From: Flavisolibacter tropicus
GTDB lineage: Bacteria > Bacteroidota > Bacteroidia > Chitinophagales > Chitinophagaceae
Length of the DNA stretch: 64,000 nt
NCBI RefSeq assembly: GCF_001644645.1
Contig: NZ_CP011390.1
Coordinates: 3,406,001 to 3,470,000, forward strand
Reading direction: 5' to 3'
This document shows, in pieces, positions 8,939 through 17,334 of the stretch; position 1 is the stretch's first letter, and the number at the start of each line of letters is the position of its first letter. Below the pieces are notes generated by a model. The model was given only the letters and a program-made list of their open reading frames with translations, did not search any database and was not told the origin of the DNA. The position numbers and the translations under genes were made by a program.

Positions 8939-9458
8939 AGGGAGGGTGATTATTGATTATTAAATACTAAATTATTTAGCAAATGTAAGTTAGGGCATTA
9001 AGCTTTGCAAGGGTTGGGAGAAGTTTAGTTATACACATGTAGAGGGGTTGTAATACGAGCTGGGAGGGAAAGAAGAGAGCTGCAAGCTGCACGCTGTAAG
9101 CTGCAAGCGGAACAGCCGTGGGATGAATGGTGAGTGGTGAGTGGTGAGTGGTGAGAAGTTGACAAGTTGAGAAGTTGATAAGTTGATAAGTTGACAAGGG
9201 AGAGAATTAGCTGATTAGCTGATGTGAAGATTAGCTAATGAATAATGAACAAGGAACAAGGAATGATGAAGGAGGAATTGGAATTAGGGATTGGGGTGGT
9301 TTTGTAATTTTGGGGACTCCAGTTTTTATTGATTCATCCTTCTTTACATTCTTCTATTTACCACCATTTATGGACCAGTACGCCAGCTGGAATGCTCCAG
9401 TAGAGAGCCAAGACGCCAGGTAGAGGGCTGAAAGAGCGCAGAAAGAGCGGAGTTACCC

Positions 9459-9502
9459 ACAGAACAGGTACAGAAGACCTACAGAAAAGGTACAGATCAG
9501 GT
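9459..9502. repeat. four-unit tandem array, 11-bp period
   Basis: Units read ACAGAACAGGT, ACAGAAGACCT, ACAGAAAAGGT and ACAGATCAGGT, exactly 11 bases each and head to tail. It lies about 370 bases outside the first island gene. The period is close to a DNA helical turn, so repeated motifs would face the same side. Confidence 0.75.
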
Positions 9503-9764
9503 AGAAGAGAGGGGGAAGATAGGAGGAATTGGGAATTAGGGTATTGGGGATTAGGAGAGAACAGCACACGCCCCCGGCCCCTAAAGGGGAGCGCCCGCGC
9601 ACATTAAGCTTTCACTGTGTTGGACTAGACTTGCGATAAGTGGTGTTTTTGGAACGAAGCTGGGATGGATAGGCCAGGCGTAGTATCATTTAACCCGTTT
9701 CTATTTGCTAAGGGATGCGAAGGGTGATGATTATATATGAATGTGGTTGCAAGAGTTCGAGTGG

Positions 9765-9788
9765 GCAGAACCGTTGGTCGGCGACCAA
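9765..9788. repeat. 24-bp dispersed repeat with palindromic core, left copy
   Basis: GCAGAACCGTTGGTCGGCGACCAA occurs here and, perfectly inverted, at 36306-36329. The core TTGGTCGNCGACCAA is a near-perfect palindrome. Flanks (gggcaacgaag) are also partly shared. Confidence 0.75.
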
Positions 9789-9870
9789 GGGCAACGAAGG
9801 GGTATTTGTATTGATTATGAAAAGAGTCTAGACTTACATAAACCCAGTGACATCTATGTTCATAAAACCT

Positions 9871-10452
9871 TTATAACCCCTGTATGTATTTGCGATAAAA
9901 CTCTAATTTAAAGGCTAAAGTTTCATCCTTCTTTCCTCGATTGAGCGGAGCAGGAAGTAAAATGCATCTTATGGTTTTATCTTGAAACTTGAATTCGCCG
10001 ACTGGGCCAATCACATATTTTACTTTTAGTTTTTTTAACCGAACTGGTTCAACTTTCTCTAACGAATGCACAAACCATTTGAAAGCACTTTGATACACAA
10101 AAAGTAGTTCATTGATGTTGTTATCAACCGATAATTGAAGTAAGTCCTTGTATTCTTTTGGTTGTATATGTTTGTCTTTTGTAGAGTTATAATCATCTCT
10201 ATCATATCTGTAAATGATATCAGTAATGCCAATATTTAGGCTATTCAATATTTCTATCTTCGTTCTATCACTCAACTCATTTCCGCCTCTGTTAACATAA
10301 TTAGAATGCTCATTTATTGCAGTTAATATATCCCAAAGCCTGGTATTTGAGCTATTGGAAAAGTAAAAACTCACATCTTCTGGGGGCAATGTTCCAACCA
10401 AAAGCTTTTTAGTATTCTTAGTAATTAGTGGTTTAAATGGGTGAGTTCTCAT
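9871..10452 (-). CDS. uracil/thymine-DNA glycosylase-fold protein (MUG-like)
   Basis: 193 aa from ATG 10452. Residues about 17-43 (LLVGTLPPEDVSFYFSNSSNTRLWDIL) match the first active-site block of mismatch-specific UDG-superfamily enzymes, which read G-x-x-P-S...FYYxxxxNxFWxIL. Near the C-terminus ILLPAPLNRG sits where the family has its LPSxSPAN-type loop. Members of this superfamily remove uracil, thymine or hypoxanthine from mismatched DNA. It is divergent from the methyltransferase gene and separated from it by 328 bases, so the two may share a control region. In this context I infer repair of T:G mismatches from m5C deamination. Substrate specificity cannot be read from sequence alone. 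Confidence 0.65.
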   Translation of the reverse strand: MRTHPFKPLITKNTKKLLVGTLPPEDVSFYFSNSSNTRLWDILTAINEHSNYVNRGGNELSDRTKIEILNSLNIGITDIIYRYDRDDYNSTKDKHIQPKEYKDLLQLSVDNNINELLFVYQSAFKWFVHSLEKVEPVRLKKLKVKYVIGPVGEFKFQDKTIRCILLPAPLNRGKKDETLAFKLEFYRKYIQGL

Positions 10453-10780
10453 ATTTTAAAACATAAAAAAGCTAAAGTACTTGTTAATGTGAGTAAGATC
10501 CTGATAAAAGAAAATAAAGAAGGGCCATAGAAATAATTAAATAATCGTATATATATTTTATATAATTTCCGATCTGGATTTCATTTTTAACCAAAACTGC
10601 CTGTATACCTAAAAAATGTGTAATACTTCTAGCGCCTGAACAGGCCGAACACATCCTTATTTTTTATCTACTACAATAGGATCGTGACCTAATAAAGAAA
10701 ATACATCTATTATACAATAAGGTTAGTTCAAAATTGCTTAATTGCCGTTATTTGTGCGATAGAATTAAAATTTTATAAGA
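10453..10780. promoter_or_regulatory. divergent, AT-rich intergenic region of the restriction-modification operon
   Basis: This gap separates the minus-strand glycosylase from the plus-strand methyltransferase, so promoters for both must lie here. It is very AT-rich (tcgtatatatattttatata at about 10544-10563). I see no perfect Bacteroidota TTTG/TAnnTTTG pair, no C-box-like operator and no gene. Confidence 0.4.
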
Positions 10781-12394
10781 TTGAAAGAGCAATTCAGACA
10801 TATTGAGTTATTTGCGGGTTGCGGGGGCATGTCATTAGGCCTTGAAGCTGCTGGCTTTGAATTATACATGGCCAACGAGCTTTCACCTATGGCCAGTGAG
10901 ACTTTTGCCTATAACATTCTTGGAGAAGATATTAGCTTAGAAAATAGCAGCCTTCCCAAAAAAGTTTTATGGATTAGATCCAACTTTAAACTGGAAGAAA
11001 GAAAAGAACGACTTCGAGAAAATCCATTTACTTACAACAAAGGGCAGAATAGCGACCTTAAAGATTTAAAGAGTTTAGAAGGTAAACTTCTAGTTGGGAG
11101 CATTGACCATTTGCTTGAGCATTTGCGGGAAGATAAAAGTCTATCCAAAGACCTTAAAAATTTAGATATTGATTTAATATCTGGAGGTCCTCCATGTCAA
11201 GGCTTTAGTCTAGCTGGTAAGCGAATTAAGGATGACCATAAAAACAAACTACCACTTTCATTTGCACAATTTGCAGGCATAGTCAAACCGAAAATTGTTC
11301 TCTTAGAGAATGTAAAAGGCATTACTGCACCATTTACAGACGAAGATGGCCAAACGTATTTTGCCTGGCTAGAAGTTGCCAAGGCTTTTGCGTTAGAAGG
11401 CTATATCCCAATCTGCATGATGCTGAACTCAAAATATTTCGGAGTTCCACAAAACAGGCCTAGGTTTATCTACTTAGGGATCAGGAAGGATGTATTTGAA
11501 ACATACGAAAAACAAGTTGAGAAGGGTGAATTAAAAAAAATTCTTGAGAATTCTAGATACTTCTATAAAACTGTAAAGGAAAATAAAGGCAATCTCAATA
11601 TCATCACCACAAAAGATTTGAACTTATATGATATTGAAACCCGGAAGGAATTATTTGATGGGAACTTGCTTCCTAAAATTTCTACAGACATTGGGTCCTT
11701 TGTTTCTGCCAAGCAAGCTATTGATGATATAAAGACGCTAAATACTACCTACTATTTAAAAGACTTTAAAAGCGGGTATGCAAAAAGCTTAAACAAGACC
11801 TTCCCTTCTAAAATCGGATCAAAAGATGACTCACTAAAGAATCACGATCACCGAAAACATACTTATTTAGTACAAGCAAGGTTTCGTTTATACCAGATTT
11901 TAACTGATCTAAATGGTTATAAAAAAGATGCTCTCCATGTGATTTCAGGAAAAGATAAAAGTGAATCAGGGATACAAAAGACCTACGAGATCATTTCTGG
12001 GTACAAGCTCTTTTTAAAAAATGGCAATGAAGGAAAACTTGAATACATTAATAATCCTGATGTATTCAAAAACTACATTTCCCAGTTTAATACTAGAAAA
12101 CATAGCCAGCGAGCTTTAATAGATGATGATCCCGCACCTGCACAATTAACCATACCTGACGATGTTTGCCACTATCATGAAGAACAATTACGCACCGTTA
12201 CAGTAAGAGAGATGGCGAGGATTCAATCTTTTCCAGATTGGTTTGTTTTCAGATCAAAAGTAACAACTGGTGGTAACCAGAGAAGTTTTGAAGTACCACA
12301 ATATACCCAAGTTGGTAATGCAGTTCCTCCATTATTAGCATTAGCACTTGGAAAAACTGTTTCTAATATTTTAACCAAAGTAAAAAATGGCTAG
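10781..12394 (+). CDS. DNA (cytosine-5-)-methyltransferase
   Basis: 537 aa. All key C5-methylase motifs are present. Motif I is LFAGCGGMSLGLEAAGF (about 10-26), motif IV is GGPPCQGFSLAG with catalytic Cys (about 136-147), motif VI is LLENVKG (about 173-179), motif VIII is FGVPQNRPRFIYLG (about 222-236). REMARIQSFPDW (about 474-485) and QVGNAVPPLLA (about 511-521) are motifs IX and X. The start must be the TTG at 10781: an in-frame TAA lies 13 bases upstream and the next ATG is inside motif I. The long target-recognition region (about 240-470) is unlike any I know, so the site is unpredictable. It heads a six-gene operon and overlaps the next gene by 8 bases. It presumably protects host DNA from module 1. 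Confidence 0.95.
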   Translation: MKEQFRHIELFAGCGGMSLGLEAAGFELYMANELSPMASETFAYNILGEDISLENSSLPKKVLWIRSNFKLEERKERLRENPFTYNKGQNSDLKDLKSLEGKLLVGSIDHLLEHLREDKSLSKDLKNLDIDLISGGPPCQGFSLAGKRIKDDHKNKLPLSFAQFAGIVKPKIVLLENVKGITAPFTDEDGQTYFAWLEVAKAFALEGYIPICMMLNSKYFGVPQNRPRFIYLGIRKDVFETYEKQVEKGELKKILENSRYFYKTVKENKGNLNIITTKDLNLYDIETRKELFDGNLLPKISTDIGSFVSAKQAIDDIKTLNTTYYLKDFKSGYAKSLNKTFPSKIGSKDDSLKNHDHRKHTYLVQARFRLYQILTDLNGYKKDALHVISGKDKSESGIQKTYEIISGYKLFLKNGNEGKLEYINNPDVFKNYISQFNTRKHSQRALIDDDPAPAQLTIPDDVCHYHEEQLRTVTVREMARIQSFPDWFVFRSKVTTGGNQRSFEVPQYTQVGNAVPPLLALALGKTVSNILTKVKNG

Positions 12395-12689
12395 ATATGT
12401 ACGCGTAAAAGGTGGTGAAAAAAATGAGAAGTCAGGCAAAAGATGGACAAGAGAAGAGTTGGACGAAGTACTTAAATTATATCTATCTGACTCGAATTTA
12501 GGTATCCATGAACGAAATCCTGATCTACAAAAATTGGCAAATCATTTAGGTAGGACTGTGCGTAGCGTTGAAGCTCAATTGCTAATGTTTAGAAATCTAG
12601 ATAAGCATGGTGATTATGGCTATGGCAACATGAACAAACTATGTAAAACCTTATGGGAAGAATATTTAAACTCTGTAAAATATAAGTAA
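12387..12689 (+). CDS. small helical DNA-binding-like protein
   Basis: 100 aa, its start overlapping the methylase stop by 8 bases. The core (KRWTREELDEVLKLYL, then RNPDLQKLANHLGRTVRSVEAQLLMFRNLDKHG) has the shape of a Myb/SANT-like helical domain that I remember as the N-terminal module of many HNH-type restriction endonucleases (W-x-R-E-E-x-x-x-A-L-x-L-Y ... LGRTxxSVxxKLxNFxxLD). Here it stands alone with no HNH part. It may be a DNA-recognition or adaptor subunit for the ATPase and helicase encoded next. Confidence 0.65.
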   Translation: MARYVRVKGGEKNEKSGKRWTREELDEVLKLYLSDSNLGIHERNPDLQKLANHLGRTVRSVEAQLLMFRNLDKHGDYGYGNMNKLCKTLWEEYLNSVKYK

Positions 12690-12692
12690 TTC

Positions 12693-15002
12693 ATGTCGTT
12701 GAAAACGATCAATCTTACACCCGATCCTAGGATTTTAAGAATGCTAGGTCAAATTGAGCTGAAGGGTTGGCAGTGTATAGCTGAACTAGTGGATAACTCA
12801 ATTGATGCTATGCTAAAATCTAGCTTAATTGATAAAGAAAACGAAATTAATATAGATATTCCTTCACGGTCTGAATTATCTCGAAATACTCCACTTACCA
12901 TAACAGATAATGGTATTGGTATGACCGCTGAAGAGCTTGAAAGCTGTTTAAAGGCCGGATACACATCAAAAAGTAGTGACAACCTTGGACTTTTTGGTAT
13001 GGGCTTCAATATTGCTACAGCAAGACTAGGCGATGTAGTAGAGGTTTGGACCTCTACAAAAGATATGAATCACGATATTGGGGTAAGAATCGATCTTATC
13101 GAAATGCAAAGGACAAAGTCCTTTGTAAGGGAGCTCTTAAAACGGAGTAAAACCTTTAAAGTTTCAGGGACCTCAATCGAAATTTCAAAGTTTCATCCAA
13201 GAGCCGAAAAGCTTCTAAATAGGCAGCATATTCAAAAAGAGTTAAATAGGATTTACTCAAAGCGCCTACTAGATGACTACAAAATATCCATTAAAACAAA
13301 TGGTATTGCCTTAAAGCCCTTTGAATTTTGTGTATGGTCTGAAGAAAGATCTGTGGAATACGAAGGGGAGAAGATTTACGCGATTCAAAAATTTGAACAC
13401 GAATATGATGACAGGTACTACTGTTCAAGATGTTTCATTTGGATAGATGAATATGAGACAGAACTAACAACTGCATCCGTTTGCCCGAATTGTAACCAAG
13501 CCGATTCAATACAAACAAGGAAGATTGCCATACGTGGATGGGTAGGAATACAGCGTTATAATGATTTAGAACATTTCGGTATTAATATCATACGAAATGG
13601 TAGGATAATTAAAAAGCTAGACAAGTCTTTATTCACTTGGCAAGACCGCGATAACCGCAACAATGGTGATCCAATTAAAGACTACCCTATTGATACCACA
13701 GCACAAGGTGGCAGGATTGTAGGTGAGATTATTGCAGATTTTATAACTCCGACCTACACTAAAGATAGTTTCGAAGAAACTGATAAACACTGGTTGAATA
13801 GTATTGAAATTGTAAGAGGTGCAGGCCCAATGCAGCCAAAAATTGCCGAGAAGCTTAACTTTCCTAAAAACCGATCACCACTTGCTAAGCTATTTTATGG
13901 GTATAGAAAGTCTCATCCACCAGGTTTAAGGAATTTGATTCCAGGTACAAAGACCGGTCAAGGCTTGTATACAGAAGCTAAGAGATGGGCAGATTTGTTT
14001 TATGCAGGTGACCCCGAATATCAAACTGATGAAAAATGGTACCAAGCAGTTTTAGATGCTGAATTCCCAGAAGATGACTCTTCTACCGATCCTACAGATT
14101 TAAATTCTTCTGAACCAACTAGTATTAACAATTCAACTGGAGGATTCACTCCAGCTCCTACTTTAAGTGATGATGGTATAGGCGAGTACATTGAATCTTT
14201 TCCTGGCAGAAAGAAGTTAATAATGGACCACGAATATGATTTGCGCCCATTACTAAATGAAATGCCGTATAATATTTCTATTTATAATTATTGGCCATCA
14301 TCAGAACTTAAGTCTCCAATAATTTTTGAGGCTAAGAAGGCCTCAAAGTTCAATGTATATGTAAACAATAATCATCCATTGTTTAAAGACTTTGCAGATG
14401 GTTGGGATGATCTTATACTAATGGAGATATCTACACGATACTATGAAAAGATAAACAATCTGGATATATGGCCAGTTAGCAGAATATACTATGAACTCAA
14501 GCGAAAATATGCTGGAGAAAGAATGTTGAATGTTCAAGCGCTAGTGGCCGAAGCGAAAGCTTTAGTTACCGACTTACAAAACTTTCTTGTAAACGAATCT
14601 AGCGAAAGACAACTCAGTGAGCCCGCAGGCCTAGATAATGAGCAGTTAAAAACGTTAAAGCAAAACTACCTGCAGGTTGAGATGAAAGGTCTTATTAATA
14701 CAGAAAGTTTGACAAAGTCAACTGAATATTTGAGGTATATGGACTTTGCTTACATAATTGATTTTGCAAAGTGCCATCCAGAACTCATTTATGATGAAAA
14801 ATATTTTGCACTTCCCTATTCATCATTAGATGAAGATGATATTAAGAGTAGACAACTAGAACAATACAACGGGTATTTTAATGATATCAAGTGGTTTATC
14901 TATGACTTGGCAAACTACACAGAAGTATTAGTTAAACAGCAGAAGAATTTAATAATCAGAAATCGATTCAGCTTAGAGTTCCTAAATGGAAAAACAGTTT
15001 GA
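12693..15002 (+). CDS. MORC/MutL-type GHKL ATPase with zinc ribbon
   Basis: 769 aa. The Bergerat ATP-binding fold is at the N-terminus: N-box ELVDNSIDA (31-39), G1 DNGIGM (72-77) and G2 GLFGMGFN (99-106). A CxxC...CxxC zinc ribbon (CSRC about 244, CPNC about 264) is inserted in the transducer-like part. The C-terminal half (about 480-769) is unassigned. GHKL ATPases of this type occur in restriction-modification operons with C5 methylases and helicase-nuclease fusions and are regarded as relatives of eukaryotic MORC proteins. ATP-driven dimer clamping on DNA is a reasonable inference. It starts 3 bases after the small protein gene and overlaps the next gene by 17 bases. Confidence 0.85.
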   Translation: MSLKTINLTPDPRILRMLGQIELKGWQCIAELVDNSIDAMLKSSLIDKENEINIDIPSRSELSRNTPLTITDNGIGMTAEELESCLKAGYTSKSSDNLGLFGMGFNIATARLGDVVEVWTSTKDMNHDIGVRIDLIEMQRTKSFVRELLKRSKTFKVSGTSIEISKFHPRAEKLLNRQHIQKELNRIYSKRLLDDYKISIKTNGIALKPFEFCVWSEERSVEYEGEKIYAIQKFEHEYDDRYYCSRCFIWIDEYETELTTASVCPNCNQADSIQTRKIAIRGWVGIQRYNDLEHFGINIIRNGRIIKKLDKSLFTWQDRDNRNNGDPIKDYPIDTTAQGGRIVGEIIADFITPTYTKDSFEETDKHWLNSIEIVRGAGPMQPKIAEKLNFPKNRSPLAKLFYGYRKSHPPGLRNLIPGTKTGQGLYTEAKRWADLFYAGDPEYQTDEKWYQAVLDAEFPEDDSSTDPTDLNSSEPTSINNSTGGFTPAPTLSDDGIGEYIESFPGRKKLIMDHEYDLRPLLNEMPYNISIYNYWPSSELKSPIIFEAKKASKFNVYVNNNHPLFKDFADGWDDLILMEISTRYYEKINNLDIWPVSRIYYELKRKYAGERMLNVQALVAEAKALVTDLQNFLVNESSERQLSEPAGLDNEQLKTLKQNYLQVEMKGLINTESLTKSTEYLRYMDFAYIIDFAKCHPELIYDEKYFALPYSSLDEDDIKSRQLEQYNGYFNDIKWFIYDLANYTEVLVKQQKNLIIRNRFSLEFLNGKTV

Positions 15003-16677
15003 AATAAATAAAGGGTTTTTAGGCATTGAGCGACTGACCAAGGGACCTTGGCAAGCTTTTGAACGAGGCATTGCTAGATTATTAGCACATAGAGGCTGGG
15101 ATTCATATGATGTAGTAGGTGGCTCAGGCGATAAAGGCGCTGATATCTTAGGCTCTATGAATGGAGTTGAAAAAATTTTTCAAACTAAGTTTTACCACTC
15201 CAATTACTCACTAAGTGTTGATATTGTAAAGGATGTTGTACGGGCAATCGAGTTTTACGGAATTCAGCAAGGGGTATGTGTCTCCAATAGAAACTTAGGC
15301 ACAGAGCAGAAAAGAAAGCTTGAAACCTATAAGAAACAAGGGTATCAAATAGAAACATTTACCGGTAATAAAATTTTAGAAACTTATTCCAGCTTACCTA
15401 CTTGGCCAGTTGACAGGCGGCAACTTAGACCCTATCAACGAGAGGCAGTAGATAAGATAATAGTAAGTTTTGAAAGAGGTCTAGGGAAAGGACTAGTTAC
15501 CTTGGCTACTGGACTAGGTAAGACTTTTGTAGCCGGTTGTTTCCTACGTTGGCTATATGAGCATTACCCACAAAGCAATGTATTGGTATTGGCTGATAAA
15601 AAGGAACTCCTACTACAATTTGATAAATCAATTTGGACAAACTTACCTAAGTTCATTGCCACACATGTTTTACATGAAAGTGAAAAGCCAACGTTTAATG
15701 AAGGTGTTTTATTATCCACCTTTCAAAGTCTTGAAGGATATTTAGAAAAGAATCCTGATACCAGTTTTGATATTGTCATCGTTGACGAAGCGCATCATGC
15801 TGCAGCTGATACATTCCAAGCCATAATTGATAAGATAAGCCCAAGATATCTTCTAGGTCTTACTGCCACCCCTTTTAGAAAAGACCAGCGTAGTATAAAA
15901 AAGATATTTGGGGAACCGCTTGTGAAGTATGACGTGGTGCAAGCTTTACAAAAAGGTTACCTGGCCAATATTGATTACAAAATCAAGAATGATAACATCG
16001 ATATTGATTGGATTTCTAAAGAGAGCAAGAAAGGCTATACGATCAAGCAATTAAACAAAAGAATCTTCATTCCTGAAAGAGATGAGGAAGTGTGTGATAC
16101 TATTTTCGAATACTGGAATTTCAAAAAGCCACAAAGAGGTATCATCTTTTGTAATAGTAGTGAACATGCTGAGCGAATTGAACAAATACTAAGAACAAGA
16201 TTTGATTTCCCGGCACGATCATTAACAACTCGTATTCCTGATGCAGACGAGAGAGCTAAAAGACTTCGGCTGTTTAGAGTTGGGCAAATCAAGATTCTTA
16301 CCTGTTATGACATGCTAAATGAGGGTGTTGATGTGCCCGATGTAGATTTCCTTGTTTATTTACGTGTTACTCATAGTAGGGTTATATTTCTTCAGCAATT
16401 AGGGCGGGGTTTAAGATTTAAGGAGGGCAAAACATTATTGGTGCTTGACTTTGTGGCGGATATACGTCGCTTAGCAGGGATTAAGTTGTTTAAGAAAGAG
16501 TATGATGATGCAAAAGAAGATAAAAGCAAAACAAATCAAGTTGAAGAATTAAAGTTGCCATCTAACTTTCAATTGCAATTCTTTGATGAAACAACTAAAG
16601 ATTTTTTAAACTTAGTTAAAGCTGATGCTACTGAACTTAATGAGAGTGAAGAAACCGATTACATATTTATGGTTTAA
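14986..16677 (+). CDS. Mrr-type nuclease fused to DEAH-box helicase
   Basis: 563 aa. The N-terminus (about 18-130) is an Mrr-like PD-(D/E)XK nuclease: AFERGIARLLAHRGW, GGSGDKGADILG (metal-binding Asp), then FQTKFY (the QxK element). A superfamily-2 helicase follows: Walker A ATGLGKT (about 175-181), VDEAH (about 266-270), GLTATPFR motif III, and QQLGRGLRF motif VI (about 469-477). This resembles type I/III-style restriction subunits in compact form and is the likely cleaving enzyme of module 1. Its start lies inside the ATPase gene (17-base overlap), implying translational coupling. Confidence 0.9.
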   Translation: MEKQFEINKGFLGIERLTKGPWQAFERGIARLLAHRGWDSYDVVGGSGDKGADILGSMNGVEKIFQTKFYHSNYSLSVDIVKDVVRAIEFYGIQQGVCVSNRNLGTEQKRKLETYKKQGYQIETFTGNKILETYSSLPTWPVDRRQLRPYQREAVDKIIVSFERGLGKGLVTLATGLGKTFVAGCFLRWLYEHYPQSNVLVLADKKELLLQFDKSIWTNLPKFIATHVLHESEKPTFNEGVLLSTFQSLEGYLEKNPDTSFDIVIVDEAHHAAADTFQAIIDKISPRYLLGLTATPFRKDQRSIKKIFGEPLVKYDVVQALQKGYLANIDYKIKNDNIDIDWISKESKKGYTIKQLNKRIFIPERDEEVCDTIFEYWNFKKPQRGIIFCNSSEHAERIEQILRTRFDFPARSLTTRIPDADERAKRLRLFRVGQIKILTCYDMLNEGVDVPDVDFLVYLRVTHSRVIFLQQLGRGLRFKEGKTLLVLDFVADIRRLAGIKLFKKEYDDAKEDKSKTNQVEELKLPSNFQLQFFDETTKDFLNLVKADATELNESEETDYIFMV

Positions 16678-16700
16678 GTTTTCTAAGAATAGATTGAAAA

Positions 16701-17324
16701 ATGGAATTATTAGATTTTAAAACTTCCTGCTTTAACGATGATGCAGAAATCGTCGTACAAAAACATTTAATTGACGGTTCTAGCTATTTTTTCGACCAGT
16801 ACTTCAACGGATCAAAAGAGGAGTTTGACTTTAAGAAGGATTTGTCTTCAAGCTTTGGAGTTCATATTCGTGATATTGTTATCGTTGGTTCAGGTAAGCT
16901 TGGATTTAGTATTAAGCCAGATGAAGAAGTTGCCACATTTTATCCGTTCAAAAAATTTGATTTTGATTACGATGAAAATGTTGAAAACGAAAGATCGGAT
17001 TTAGATGTAGCTATAGTTTCCAGCTCACTATTTGACAACCAATTATTAAATATTTATAATCACACAAGTAGTTATACTAGTGCAACTTTTAAAGGTGGTC
17101 AAAGAAATTCTTTTGCACAATATATTTTAAAAGGATGGCTACGACCTGACTTCGTTCCACAAGATTATTCGATTTTGCCATTAATAAATTCAATACAAGA
17201 AAAGTATAGGAAAAGATATGAAAGAGATGTCAATATAGGCATTTACAAATCATGGCACTTTTTTGAAAACTATCATAAAAACAATATAACAACAATAAAA
17301 CTCAATCTAATTGCTCATAGTTAA
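16701..17324 (+). CDS. nucleotidyltransferase-like protein
   Basis: 207 aa from ATG 16701, 23 bases after the helicase gene. DIVIVGSGKLGFSIKPD (about 56-72) followed by RSDLDVAIVSSSLFD (about 95-109) fits the pol-beta nucleotidyltransferase pattern G-S/G...DxD. The C-terminal part (about 110-207) is helical with no recognised motif. Such enzymes add nucleotides to proteins or RNA; MNT-type toxins and antitoxins are one example. The immediate DUF262 neighbour (10-base gap) suggests the two act as a pair. Target unknown. Confidence 0.6.
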   Translation: MELLDFKTSCFNDDAEIVVQKHLIDGSSYFFDQYFNGSKEEFDFKKDLSSSFGVHIRDIVIVGSGKLGFSIKPDEEVATFYPFKKFDFDYDENVENERSDLDVAIVSSSLFDNQLLNIYNHTSSYTSATFKGGQRNSFAQYILKGWLRPDFVPQDYSILPLINSIQEKYRKRYERDVNIGIYKSWHFFENYHKNNITTIKLNLIAHS

Positions 17325-17334
17325 AACAACTGAG

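Larger units (their letters stand above)
8939..9870. repeat. gene-free stretch with mosaics at the left edge of the island
   Basis: It contains gctgcaagctgcacgctgta (about 9078-9097), gagtggtgagtggtgagtgg (9131-9150), ttgagaagttgataagttga units, gattagctgatgtgaagatt (9213-9232), gaacaaggaacaaggaatga, a four-unit 11-bp array (9459-9502) and a cccccggcccctaaagggga motif (about 9570-9589). A palindromic 24-mer lies at 9765-9788. From about 9600 the sequence becomes AT-richer, leading into the island. No gene is supported. Confidence 0.65.
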
